A stretch of DNA of 64,000 nt from Paenibacillus durus. Lineage in GTDB: Bacteria > Bacillota > Bacilli > Paenibacillales > Paenibacillaceae. A program made the position numbers and the translations under genes. Below the pieces are notes generated by a model. That model was not told the origin of the DNA, did no database searches, and saw only the letters and a program-made list of their open reading frames with translations. This document shows positions 1-8,411 of the stretch, in pieces (position 1 is the stretch's first letter; every line of letters starts with the position of its first letter). The stretch lies in NCBI RefSeq assembly GCF_000756615.1, contig NZ_CP009288.1:2108001-2172000 (forward strand), read 5' to 3'.

Positions 1-296
1 CGTCCTGCGGCGCTAAACGCACTTATCCTTATTTATCGCCGGGCAGTCATTCCAGAACGGCCGTACTCTGCGGGCGGGATACGGTGCAGATTCGCCCGCC
101 AAGCCAGATGAGACTTGATCTGGAGGAGTGGGAGCGGCGGCTGTCCGCCTATGGCCGGGCGGAGCGGAATCCCTTTATGCTGTCTTTGACACTGGAGCAG
201 CACCGTATGGCGATCTTTCCCGATGGCAGGGTGCTCGTTCACGGAACGGGTGATCCCGCCGAAGCCCGGTCGCTGTATCACCGTTATTTTGGCTAA
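1..296 (+). CDS. thiF: ThiF-like adenylyltransferase, C-terminal end (partial)
   Basis: Only the last ~98 codons are present; the gene starts before the window. The open frame can be read from base 3, where a short Cys-Gly-Ala segment is followed by the tail FPDGRVLVHGT and a closing LYHRYFG. That is the usual C-terminus of ThiF/MoeB-type enzymes, which adenylate the C-terminal glycine of the sulfur carrier ThiS in thiazole synthesis. The gene ends 42 bp before thiG and is probably in the same thiamine operon. With only the tail visible, a MoeB or other E1-like paralogue cannot be fully excluded, but the neighbours thiG and thiH favour ThiF. Confidence 0.8.
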   Translation, partial: SCGAKRTYPYLSPGSHSRTAVLCGRDTVQIRPPSQMRLDLEEWERRLSAYGRAERNPFMLSLTLEQHRMAIFPDGRVLVHGTGDPAEARSLYHRYFG

Positions 297-338
297 CTAT
301 CAAGCATTCTATTAACCGAATAGGGGAGGATTATTATT

Positions 339-1109
339 ATGCAGGATGCATTACATATCGGGGGCAAAGCCCTATCCAGCCGTCTGTTCATCGGAACCGG
401 CAAATACAGCCGCAATACGCTGATTCCGGAGGTAATCGCCCGTTCCGGCTCCGAAGTAATTACCGTGGCGCTTCGAAGAGTCGACCCATCTTCGCGGGAG
501 GAGAACATTCTGAGCCATATTCCGCAGCAGATGACCCTTCTGCCCAATACTTCCGGTGCGCGGACCGCAGAAGAAGCCGTGCGTATCGCTCGCTTGGCCA
601 GAGCGGCAGGGATGGGGAACTGGGTGAAGATCGAAGTCATTAACGACCAGAGATATTTGCTGCCGGACAATCTGGAGACGATCCGTGCTACGGAAATTCT
701 GGCCGCCGAAGGCTTCGTCGTCCTTCCCTATATGAGCCCGGACCTGTCTGCGGCTCTCCGGTTGAGAGACGCGGGCGCGGCGGCGGTGATGCCGCTGGGC
801 GCGCCTATCGGAAGCAACCGGGGCCTCCGGACGAAGGAGCTGATCGGCATCTTGATTGAAGAGGCCGGCCTGCCGGTCATTGTGGATGCCGGAATCGGCC
901 GTCCGTCGGAGGCGGCGGAAGCGATGGAGATGGGCGCGGCCGCCGTGCTGCTGAACACGGCGATTGCCACAGCCCGTGATCCGCTTGGCATGGCGGAAGC
1001 TTTTCGCGGCGCGGTTGCAGCCGGCCGGCAGGCGTATCTGGCCGGGCTGGGCCCGGTTCAGCAGGAGGCGGAAGCTTCTTCGCCTTTGACCGGTTTCTTG
1101 AACGTATAG
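339..1109 (+). CDS. thiG: Thiazole synthase ThiG
   Basis: A 256-residue protein of normal ThiG length. ThiG forms the thiazole phosphate of thiamine from deoxyxylulose 5-phosphate, dehydroglycine and the thiocarboxylate of ThiS. The FIGTGKY motif lies near residue 17 and the Schiff-base lysine is in NWVKIEV (Lys97). PLGAPIGSNRG and the VDAGIGRPS phosphate-binding segment lie in the C-terminal half of the TIM barrel. The ATG is preceded by AGGGGAGGA. The gene sits between thiF and thiH, 18 bp from the latter, so the three are likely co-transcribed. ThiH, rather than ThiO, is the local supplier of dehydroglycine. Confidence 0.95.
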   Translation: MQDALHIGGKALSSRLFIGTGKYSRNTLIPEVIARSGSEVITVALRRVDPSSREENILSHIPQQMTLLPNTSGARTAEEAVRIARLARAAGMGNWVKIEVINDQRYLLPDNLETIRATEILAAEGFVVLPYMSPDLSAALRLRDAGAAAVMPLGAPIGSNRGLRTKELIGILIEEAGLPVIVDAGIGRPSEAAEAMEMGAAAVLLNTAIATARDPLGMAEAFRGAVAAGRQAYLAGLGPVQQEAEASSPLTGFLNV

Positions 1110-1127
1110 GAAGGGGGACTGAGACTG

Positions 1128-2246
1128 TTGAGCTTTTTTGAGTCGCTGACGAACTTGGAGCGTATTCCCTTTAAGGAATTGTGGAAAAAGTACACGAAGG
1201 ACGATGTCATGCGGGCGCTGGCCAAGGAGAAGCTGGATAAGGAAGATCTGCTTGCCTTGCTGTCACCGGCCGCCGGCCACCATTTGGAAGAAATGGCGCA
1301 AAAAGCGCAGCGCATCACCCGCTCGCATTTCGGCTATGCCGTTCAGCTGTTCACGCCAATGTATGTAGCGGATTATTGCGTCAACCACTGTACGTACTGC
1401 AGCTTTAGCGCCATTCATGATTTTCCGCGCAAGAAGCTGTCGTTGGAAGAAGTTGAAGCGGAAGCGGCGGCAATTGCCTCTAGCGGACTACGCCATATTC
1501 TGCTGCTGACAGGGGAATCGCGCAAAGACTCTCCGGTCGGTTACGTTAAAGATTGCGTAAAGGTGCTCGGAAAGTATTTCTCTTCCATCAGCATCGAGGT
1601 CAATCCGCTGTCGATGGAGGAATACAAAGAATTGGCCGATGCGGGCGTGGACGGATTAACTCTATTTCAGGAGGTGTACCACCAGGAGACGTACCGCAAG
1701 CTGCATGTTAAAGGCCCGAAGCGCAATTTCCGGGCCCGCCTGGATGCTCCGGAGCGCGGCTGTCAAGCAGGCTTCCGCTCCGTCAACATCGGCGCGCTGC
1801 TCGGCTTGTACGATTGGCGGCAGGAAGCGTTCATGACGGCGATGCACGCAAGTTATCTTCAGGACCGTTATCCTGGCTGTGAGATTAGCCTGTCTCCCCC
1901 GCGTTTCCGTCCCTATCTCGGAAGCTTTAACCCCGAATCGGACGTGACCGACCGCGCGCTGGTACAGATTATACTGGCGTACCGGCTGTTCCTGCCCCGT
2001 TCCGGCATTACTTTGTCCACAAGAGAACCCGCTGAATTGCGGGACCGCCTTGTGCACTTGGGGGTAACCAAAATGTCGGCAGGCGTCTCGACAGAGGTGG
2101 GCGGGCATACCAGTGACGGCGGAACGCCGCAGTTTGAAATATCCGACAGCCGAAGCGTGCCGGAAATCAGGGATATGCTGTACGGCAGCGGGCTTCAGCC
2201 GGTGTTCAAAGACTGGGATATTCTTGCCGAAAGTTCCGTGCGCTGA
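1128..2246 (+). CDS. thiH: 2-iminoacetate synthase ThiH (radical SAM)
   Basis: A 372-residue radical SAM enzyme that cleaves tyrosine to give dehydroglycine (2-iminoacetate) for ThiG. The cluster motif CVNHCTYC supplies Cys84, Cys88 and Cys91 for the [4Fe-4S] centre, and the surrounding YAVQLFTPMYVADYC context is typical of ThiH. The start is TTG at 1128, with a GGAAGGGGG ribosome site about ten bases upstream. ThiH is the oxygen-sensitive route to dehydroglycine, while many bacilli use the oxidase ThiO, so its use here suggests the organism copes with low oxygen. A hairpin terminator follows directly, making this the last gene of the operon. Confidence 0.95.
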   Translation: MSFFESLTNLERIPFKELWKKYTKDDVMRALAKEKLDKEDLLALLSPAAGHHLEEMAQKAQRITRSHFGYAVQLFTPMYVADYCVNHCTYCSFSAIHDFPRKKLSLEEVEAEAAAIASSGLRHILLLTGESRKDSPVGYVKDCVKVLGKYFSSISIEVNPLSMEEYKELADAGVDGLTLFQEVYHQETYRKLHVKGPKRNFRARLDAPERGCQAGFRSVNIGALLGLYDWRQEAFMTAMHASYLQDRYPGCEISLSPPRFRPYLGSFNPESDVTDRALVQIILAYRLFLPRSGITLSTREPAELRDRLVHLGVTKMSAGVSTEVGGHTSDGGTPQFEISDSRSVPEIRDMLYGSGLQPVFKDWDILAESSVR

Positions 2247-2276
2247 CGGAGGAGTTCAAGAGTTTAAGAGTTCAAG

Positions 2277-2311
2277 CCAACCTTCCTATTTGCGGAGGGT
2301 TGGTTTTTTTT
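2277..2311 (+). terminator. Rho-independent terminator after thiH
   Basis: CCAACCTTCC pairs with GGAGGGTTGG across a seven-base loop (one G-U pair) and is followed by eight T residues. It lies 30 bp past the thiH stop and closes the thiazole operon. Confidence 0.85.
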
Positions 2312-2387
2312 ATAGGATTGTACCGGTATGATATGATAGATACAAAATGAAAGCCATCTAAACCCTGGACTTAAGAGGAGTGTATTG

Positions 2388-4010
2388 ATGATGCGGAAGT
2401 TCGAAGACAGTGTGTATGATCTGATCGTTGAGACCTCCACCAACTTGCCTGGCGACGTTCGCCGGGCGATAGCTGCGGGACGGGCGCTCGAAGATAAAGA
2501 TACACGTTCGGGACTGGCCCTTGCTACAATTGCGCAAAATATCGGCATGGCCGAGCTTCAGGTCTCCCCTATATGCCAAGATACGGGCATGCCTACTTTT
2601 GTCATACATACGCCGATAGGCGTGAATCAGCTCGAAATGAAGCGTGATATCCGTCAAGCCGTTGTCCGGGCGACCCGGGACGGCAAGCTGCGGCCCAACT
2701 CTGTCGATTCGCTCACAGGCGGGAATAGCGGCGACAATCTTGGCGAAGGCACACCGGTCATTCATTTCGAGCAGTGGGAAGAAGAGCATGTTGATGTGCG
2801 GCTCATCCTCAAGGGAGGCGGCTGCGAGAACAAGAACATACAGTACAGCCTTCCTGCCGAGCTGGAAGGACTGGGTAAAGCCGGACGCGATCTTGACGGT
2901 ATCCGCAAATGCATTCTTCATGCTGTCTATCAGGCTCAGGGGCAGGGCTGCAGCGCGGGATTTATCGGAGTAGGTATTGGCGGAGACCGGACTTCCGGAT
3001 ATGAGCTGGCGAAGAAGCAGCTGTTTCGCAAGGCGGATGATATGAATCCGATCCCGGAGCTGCTTGAGCTGGAAAATTATATTATGGAGAATGCCAATAA
3101 GCTCGGCATCGGCACTATGGGCTTCGGGGGAGAAGTGACTCTGCTCGGCTGTAAAGTTGGGGTGATGAATCGGCTTCCTGCGAGCTTCTTCGTTTCTGTC
3201 GCCTACAACTGCTGGGCGTTCCGCCGCCAAGGCGTACTGATCGACACCGCTACCGGGGATATCCGGGAGTGGCTGTATGAGCGGGGCTCCGGCATTACCG
3301 TAGGAGCGGTCGCAGCGAAAACGCCGCCAGATATGGATACTCCGGAAGCCGAAAACTCCGGCGAACGGGCCGTCCAACCCGCGGCTGCCGAAAGTTCTGC
3401 TGCGGTTGGCGCAGATACGGCAGGCGGTGCAAGGGAGATCCGACTGACGACGCCGATTAGCGAGGAAGATATACGCCGCTTGCGTGTCGGCGATGTGGTC
3501 ATCCTGTCGGGCGAAATGCACACCGGCCGCGACGCTCTGCATAAGTATTTAATCGACCATGAGTCTCCGGTTGATCTAAGCGGGGCGGTCATTTACCACT
3601 GTGGTCCCGTCATGCTTAAAGATGAGGAGGGCTGGCATGTGAAGGCGGCCGGGCCGACGACGAGCATCCGCGAGGAGCCGTACCAGGGCGACATCATCAA
3701 GAAATTCGGCATCCGGGCCGTCATCGGCAAGGGCGGCATGGGGGCGGGGACGCTACAGGCGCTCCATGATCATGGCGGCGTTTATCTGAATGCGATAGGC
3801 GGAGCGGCGCAGTATTACGCCGAATGCATCAAGAAAGTGAACGGCGTCGATTTTCTCGAATTCGGCATCCCCGAGGCGATGTGGCATTTGACGATAGACG
3901 GATTTGCGGCGATTGTGACCATGGATTCCCACGGCAACAGCCTGCATGCCGACGTTGAGAAAGACTCCGCCAGTAAATTGGCGTTATTCCGTGAAGCGGT
4001 GTTTAAGTAA
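2388..4010 (+). CDS. Fumarate hydratase class I, fused alpha and beta domains
   Basis: A 540-residue iron-sulfur fumarase (FumA/FumB type) interconverting fumarate and malate. The N-terminal alpha domain carries SPICQDTGMPTF, GGGCENKN and GIGIGGDRT-like segments with the cluster cysteines. The C-terminal beta domain starts near residue 346 with a TPISEEDIRRLRVGD segment and contains MHTGRDALHKY and IGKGGMG. An Ala/Glu/Pro-rich stretch of about 40 residues (roughly 307-345) joins the two halves and looks like a flexible linker. I chose ATG 2388, seven bases after AGGAG, over an in-frame TTG one codon upstream. The gene stands alone between two terminators. Confidence 0.92.
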   Translation: MMRKFEDSVYDLIVETSTNLPGDVRRAIAAGRALEDKDTRSGLALATIAQNIGMAELQVSPICQDTGMPTFVIHTPIGVNQLEMKRDIRQAVVRATRDGKLRPNSVDSLTGGNSGDNLGEGTPVIHFEQWEEEHVDVRLILKGGGCENKNIQYSLPAELEGLGKAGRDLDGIRKCILHAVYQAQGQGCSAGFIGVGIGGDRTSGYELAKKQLFRKADDMNPIPELLELENYIMENANKLGIGTMGFGGEVTLLGCKVGVMNRLPASFFVSVAYNCWAFRRQGVLIDTATGDIREWLYERGSGITVGAVAAKTPPDMDTPEAENSGERAVQPAAAESSAAVGADTAGGAREIRLTTPISEEDIRRLRVGDVVILSGEMHTGRDALHKYLIDHESPVDLSGAVIYHCGPVMLKDEEGWHVKAAGPTTSIREEPYQGDIIKKFGIRAVIGKGGMGAGTLQALHDHGGVYLNAIGGAAQYYAECIKKVNGVDFLEFGIPEAMWHLTIDGFAAIVTMDSHGNSLHADVEKDSASKLALFREAVFK

Positions 4011-4048
4011 GGCGCTGTATGGACTATGATAATGATCATATGTAGCAG

Positions 4049-4094
4049 ATCGGAGCACAGATGTATTAACGTCTGGAGCTCCGATTTTTGGTTT
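4049..4094 (+). terminator. Terminator after fumarase
   Basis: ATCGGAGC (4049-4056) pairs with GCTCCGAT (4078-4085). The T-run is interrupted by two G residues (TTTTTGGTTTT). Confidence 0.75.
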
Positions 4095-4187
4095 TACATG
4101 GTATGCTTTTGCACTGGCAATTTCACCGAAATCGGGCTACGATAGAGTAAAGCAGTATAGTAAAGCATAGAAAGAGGCATGTGCCGA

Positions 4188-5984
4188 ATGAAACCATTTC
4201 GAGTCCGTCTTTCGTTAATACTAATGACTTTGATCGGAATTTCCATGATTGGAGCGGGCTTCACGATGGCGCATCTGTTCAAGAATTCCCATGTTGCAGC
4301 GCTTGAAGATCATATGTCCCGGGAAATAAATCTGCTCGTGGGCACGATGGAATTCCGCGATATGAACGCTCCGGATGCGATTAATTATTATACCGGACAG
4401 GCCAAAAGTATTGGTAAACTCACGAATTCGAGGGTTACCTTTATTACACAAGAGGGAAAAGTAATTGGAGATTCGGAGAGGAATCCGCAGTTAATGGACA
4501 ATCACTCCAATCGTCAAGAAGAGATTATTGCGGCAAAAGACGGGATTGGCCGGGCAATCCGATACAGTGACACGATGAAGAAAAATATGCTATATGTTGC
4601 CCAGAAGGTATCCTCACAGAACGGAAACTTCAACGGATATATCCGCCTGTCCCTGTCCCTTGACAGTGTCGAACAAGGAGTGAACAGGGCTTGGACGATT
4701 ATGGCGGGCGGACTTGTGCTGCTGTTCATAGCGGCGGCTATTGTCAGCTATCGTGTCTCCCTCAGCTTCACATCGCCACTGGAGCAGATCACCCGTGTGG
4801 CCCGCCGGATTACCGATCTTGATTACGACGCTCGGGTATCCCTGAACCGAAGGGATGAAATCGGCCAGCTGGCGACCGCGATCAATGTGATGGCGGACAG
4901 TCTGCAGACCCAGCTGCGCACGATACGCGATAATGAGAACCTGCTGCAGAGCGTGCTTGATAATATGACCGGCGGCATCTTGCTAGTGAATGATCGGGGA
5001 GAAATCGCCCTGCTCAACAAGGCGGCTGAGAAGATGCTGGACGTGAATGCGGAGGACTTGGTCGGCCGCTCCTTCCGTGAATTGAAGCGCCACTACGAGC
5101 TGACCCGTATTTTGGAGGACGGATTATTCCGCCGGGAGCCGGTGCATGAGGAGCGGAGCTTCTACAATTCGGGAGAGCGAATCATGCGCCTGGACGGGGT
5201 GCCGATGACGCAGGACGATTCTTATCAAGGCATGCTGTTCCTGCTTCAAGAGGTAACGGAAATTCGAAGGCTGGAGAGAATGCGCAGCGAGTTCGTTGCC
5301 AATGTCTCGCATGAGCTCAAGACGCCGGTCGCGGCGGTCAAGGGATTCGCGGAGACGCTGCTTGGTGGCGGGGTGAAGGATGAGAAGACGGCGAACTCTT
5401 TTTTACAAATCATATATGATGAGAACGAAAGGCTGAACCGCTTGATCGGCGATATTCTGGAATTGTCCAAAATCGAGTCCAAACGAGTCCAGTTGGAATG
5501 TTCTCCGGTCCACCTGGCAACCTTCTTCGATTCGCTGCTTGGAACGATGAGTAAGGTAGCGGAGAAGAAAAGCATCAGCCTGAGCGCGGAGGTGCCGGAA
5601 GAGCTCTTCATTGAAGCCGATGAGGACAAGCTGCGGCAGATTTTCCTCAACCTGCTTTCGAATGCGATCAGTTACACGCATGAAGGCGGCAATGTCAAGG
5701 TGAGGGCGATGAACCGGCAGAAAAAAGACGGAACGGAAACGGTTGTATTCACCGTCACAGATACCGGGATGGGAATCCCCCGCAAGGACCTGCCGCGTAT
5801 TTTTGAACGATTTTACCGGGTGGACAAAGCGAGATCGCGGAGTTCAGGCGGAACTGGACTCGGATTGTCGATTGTCAAGCATCTGATGGATTTGCATCGA
5901 GGCGTTATTTCTGTAGAAAGCGATCTCGGTATCGGAACCACATTCACCCTGGAGCTGCCGCTGCTGCAGGAGAATGAAATCTGA
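4188..5984 (+). CDS. phoR: PhoR-type membrane sensor histidine kinase
   Basis: A 598-residue kinase, probably the partner of PhoP encoded just downstream. Two membrane segments (about residues 8-30 and 170-190) enclose an extracytoplasmic sensing region. A HAMP segment follows (LEQITRVARRITDLDYDARV), then a PAS domain (about 250-355), the HisKA motif FVANVSHELKTPVAAV with the phospho-acceptor near His375, and an ATPase domain with N, G1 (VTDTGMGIP) and G2 (GGTGLGLSIV) boxes. ATG 4188 gives a good distance from AAAGAGG; ATG 4179 is only one base from it. PhoR and ResE share this architecture, so the name rests mainly on the pstB/phoU neighbourhood. In Bacillus subtilis the order is phoP-phoR; here the kinase gene comes first. 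Confidence 0.82.
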   Translation: MKPFRVRLSLILMTLIGISMIGAGFTMAHLFKNSHVAALEDHMSREINLLVGTMEFRDMNAPDAINYYTGQAKSIGKLTNSRVTFITQEGKVIGDSERNPQLMDNHSNRQEEIIAAKDGIGRAIRYSDTMKKNMLYVAQKVSSQNGNFNGYIRLSLSLDSVEQGVNRAWTIMAGGLVLLFIAAAIVSYRVSLSFTSPLEQITRVARRITDLDYDARVSLNRRDEIGQLATAINVMADSLQTQLRTIRDNENLLQSVLDNMTGGILLVNDRGEIALLNKAAEKMLDVNAEDLVGRSFRELKRHYELTRILEDGLFRREPVHEERSFYNSGERIMRLDGVPMTQDDSYQGMLFLLQEVTEIRRLERMRSEFVANVSHELKTPVAAVKGFAETLLGGGVKDEKTANSFLQIIYDENERLNRLIGDILELSKIESKRVQLECSPVHLATFFDSLLGTMSKVAEKKSISLSAEVPEELFIEADEDKLRQIFLNLLSNAISYTHEGGNVKVRAMNRQKKDGTETVVFTVTDTGMGIPRKDLPRIFERFYRVDKARSRSSGGTGLGLSIVKHLMDLHRGVISVESDLGIGTTFTLELPLLQENEI

Positions 5985-6024
5985 CCATTCTTTTAGCATT
6001 TCCAGTGTTTTGTGAAGCGAAAAG

Positions 6025-6094
6025 TTAAACTTAGGGGTAAACAGGGCGACTTACGTAAATGTTTTACACTGTGATAACATTCCGATGATATGAT
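6025..6094 (+). promoter_or_regulatory. Possible PhoP-box-like repeats and promoter before phoP
   Basis: The 144-bp kinase-phoP gap holds a loose series of hexamers resembling TTAACA: TTAAAC at 6025, GTAAAC at 6037, TTACGT at 6051 and TTTACA at 6063, about one helical turn apart. A TATGAT -10-like element lies at 6089-6094. The spacing suggests phoP has its own PhoP-responsive promoter. The matches are weak and this is a tentative reading. Confidence 0.35.
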
Positions 6095-6128
6095 GGGCTT
6101 GTCAAAAATTATGAAGACGGGGGAAACT

Positions 6129-6857
6129 ATGGCACAACGATTGCTTGTCATCGAAGACGAACCGACTTTGGCCCGGCTGCTGTCTTACAATCTGACGCAG
6201 GAAGGGTATGAGGTGGCACATGAGGATCACGGAACGGCAGGCTATGACCGGGCAGTCAGGGAGCATTTTGATTTGATTGTGCTGGATCTCATGCTGCCGG
6301 GGATGAACGGGATTGATATTTTGGATAAACTGCGCGGTCAGGGGATTACAACGCCCATCATCGTGCTGACGGCCAAGAATACCGAAGAAGATGTCGTCCG
6401 CGGGTTGAAATCGGGAGCGGATGATTACATGACGAAGCCTTTCGGCGTATCGGAACTGCTTGCCAGAGTCAGCGCCGTACTCCGCCGTATCTCGGGTATA
6501 TCGGAAGAACCGCAGCCCAGAACCGCAGAGAATGATTCCACCATTATTTTGGGTCAGCTTGAAATTTATCCTGAACGATACGAGGTGACTTTGGGCGGAC
6601 AGAGCATTAATCTTCGTCCGAAGGAATTTGAAGTGCTGCTGTATTTGGCCCGCAAACCGGGCGTTGTATTGACGAGAGATGATTTGATGAACGCCGTTTG
6701 GGGGTTCGATTACATCGGCGGGCAGCGCACGGTGGATGTTCATGTCAGTTCGCTGCGCAAGAAGCTGGAACTGGACCCCGAGTCGGTCCATATCGACTCT
6801 ATCCGAGGAGTCGGCTACAAGCTGGTTGTTAACAAAAAAAGAACTCCGGTCGTTTAA
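6129..6857 (+). CDS. phoP: Response regulator PhoP (OmpR/PhoB family)
   Basis: A 242-residue regulator. The receiver domain (1-118) has the acidic pair IEDE, the phospho-acceptor Asp53 in VLDLMLPG and the conserved lysine in DYMTKPFG. The C-terminal winged helix (about 145-235) carries LRPKEFEVLLYLARKPG, TRDDLMNAVWG and RTVDVHVSSLRKKL. On phosphorylation it should bind PhoP boxes and activate phosphate-starvation genes. ATG 6129, behind a GGGGGA site, is preferred over an ATG at 6090 that overlaps the probable -10 region. The gene is followed at once by a terminator. Confidence 0.9.
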   Translation: MAQRLLVIEDEPTLARLLSYNLTQEGYEVAHEDHGTAGYDRAVREHFDLIVLDLMLPGMNGIDILDKLRGQGITTPIIVLTAKNTEEDVVRGLKSGADDYMTKPFGVSELLARVSAVLRRISGISEEPQPRTAENDSTIILGQLEIYPERYEVTLGGQSINLRPKEFEVLLYLARKPGVVLTRDDLMNAVWGFDYIGGQRTVDVHVSSLRKKLELDPESVHIDSIRGVGYKLVVNKKRTPVV

Positions 6858-6880
6858 CCGAGCCCGGGGTTCTTTTTTAT
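6834..6880 (+). terminator. Terminator overlapping the phoP stop
   Basis: AAAAAAGAACTCCGG (to 6849) pairs with CCGGGGTTCTTTTTT (from 6864). The stem overlaps the last codons of phoP and shows an A-run on one side and a T-run on the other. Confidence 0.8.
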
Positions 6881-6979
6881 TAGGAAGTATTAGTCACATT
6901 TCATTAACGGTAAGAAAATATTCCTATGACATTTGGTTGATACGCTATGGACATAATAGTCATGCAGGAGGAATGTGCA

Positions 6980-8335
6980 TTGGGTTCACTCACAACGGTT
7001 GAGGAAGAGAGAGGCAAGCTGAGCGGAGGAGGGACGGACATAAGCGAAGGTGCGGCGGCAAAAGACAAGCTTACAATAAAACGCCAGGAAATCGGGCGGA
7101 ATGAACATCTGCTCAGGCAAAAAAGGAAGGCGGCGCAGACGGGTGCCTTGTCATTAGACGCAGTACATCCCGATGCAGCGCGGACGAAAGCTTCACGGAC
7201 CCAAGACCCACCTTCCGCGGCCACTGCAAAGTTCGCAAGGGAGGCGGCATCAGCGCCACCTTCCGCCATATCGCTTGAGGATTACTGCATCAGCGTTCCG
7301 GAGATCGACCTGCATCTTGAGTGCCTGGAGGCGCTGGCGGTATTTCGCGACAACTTGAATGCTCCATGCCTGGTCGTCAGGGACGAAGAGGATCGGCCAG
7401 CCGGTCTTCTAATGCGGGATTATTTTCACCGCAAGCTGTCAGGCAGATTCTCGGCGGAGCTGTTCTATTCACGTCCGGCAGCCCGTTTTGCCGATAAAGA
7501 TGCGCTTGTGGTGGAGTCTTCGGCTCCCCCTTCCGAATTGATCGCTAGGGCCTTGCGGCGGAAGGAAGAGCAATTCTACGACTGCGTTATCGTCACCGAG
7601 AATGGGAAGCTGAAGGGCGTATTGACGGTGAGAGATCTGATGGCGCTCTCCGGACGGCTTCAGGAGCGGGCGGAGCAGGAACGCCGCCTTGCCGTAGAAG
7701 GAAGCTGCGACCACGTCGGCGAGATGGAGTCGGCGCTGCAGGAAGCCGCGTCTGCTGCCGAAACGGCCCGTGCAGAGTGCAGCCGTATGGAGCAGTGGAT
7801 TGGCGCCGGCTCCGGGAAGCTGGGTCATGTACATACTTCGTATTTACGGGTTGAGGAGCGAATCTCCGAGCAGCGCAGCCAGGTTGAGGAGCTGCTGAAG
7901 AATGTGACGGAGAGCGCTTCTTTGACGGGAGAGATTGACGGAATTGCCGCAACCAGCGAACTGCTTGCGCTGAACGCCTCCATTGAGGCCGCCCACGCCG
8001 GTGAACAAGGACGGGGCTTTCAAGTCGTGGCTGATGAGGTGCGTAACCTTGCCCGTCATACCCGGCTGTTGACAGCAAGCATTTCTTCGCTGCTTGGAAC
8101 CATTGGGGATCAGGCTGCCCGCACCGCAGAGCTCACTGGAGCCGCTGCAGACGATATTGGCGGCAGTGCGGAAGAAATAGCGGCCGCGAAGCGGCTCTTC
8201 GCAAGCCTCCAAACGGCAGTTTACACAGTGGAGAAGGCGGACGAAGCCGCCTGCCGGCTCGTCCGTCAGAGTGCAGACCGGGCTCTGGAGGTCAAAGGAA
8301 AGCTGCTCACGATGAGTGATTTTACAGAGCGTTAA
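6980..8335 (+). CDS. Soluble CBS-pair protein with chemoreceptor signalling domain
   Basis: About 451 residues with no membrane segment. The first ~90 residues are charged and low in complexity. Residues ~95-215 resemble a pair of CBS domains (DYCISVPEIDLHLECLEALAVF, read as two short stretches, and VIVTENGKLKGVLTVRDLMAL). The C-terminal half is an MCP coiled-coil signalling region with its hairpin tip segments ELLALNASIEAAHAGEQ and GRGFQVVADEVRNLARH, but it is much shorter than a standard receptor. TTG 6980 fits AGGAGG at 6966 (8 bases); an upstream ATG at 6947 would place the ribosome site inside the gene. It lies between phoP and pstB, so it may feed a CBS-sensed nucleotide or ion signal to CheA or act as a local scaffold. 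The function is not known to me. Confidence 0.7.
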   Translation: MGSLTTVEEERGKLSGGGTDISEGAAAKDKLTIKRQEIGRNEHLLRQKRKAAQTGALSLDAVHPDAARTKASRTQDPPSAATAKFAREAASAPPSAISLEDYCISVPEIDLHLECLEALAVFRDNLNAPCLVVRDEEDRPAGLLMRDYFHRKLSGRFSAELFYSRPAARFADKDALVVESSAPPSELIARALRRKEEQFYDCVIVTENGKLKGVLTVRDLMALSGRLQERAEQERRLAVEGSCDHVGEMESALQEAASAAETARAECSRMEQWIGAGSGKLGHVHTSYLRVEERISEQRSQVEELLKNVTESASLTGEIDGIAATSELLALNASIEAAHAGEQGRGFQVVADEVRNLARHTRLLTASISSLLGTIGDQAARTAELTGAAADDIGGSAEEIAAAKRLFASLQTAVYTVEKADEAACRLVRQSADRALEVKGKLLTMSDFTER

Positions 8336-8411
8336 CAATTCTCTGGAGCGGTATTTACAATTATGGCTTATGATTGTACGGAAGATGATGAGAAGGAGAC
8401 TCACACATATA

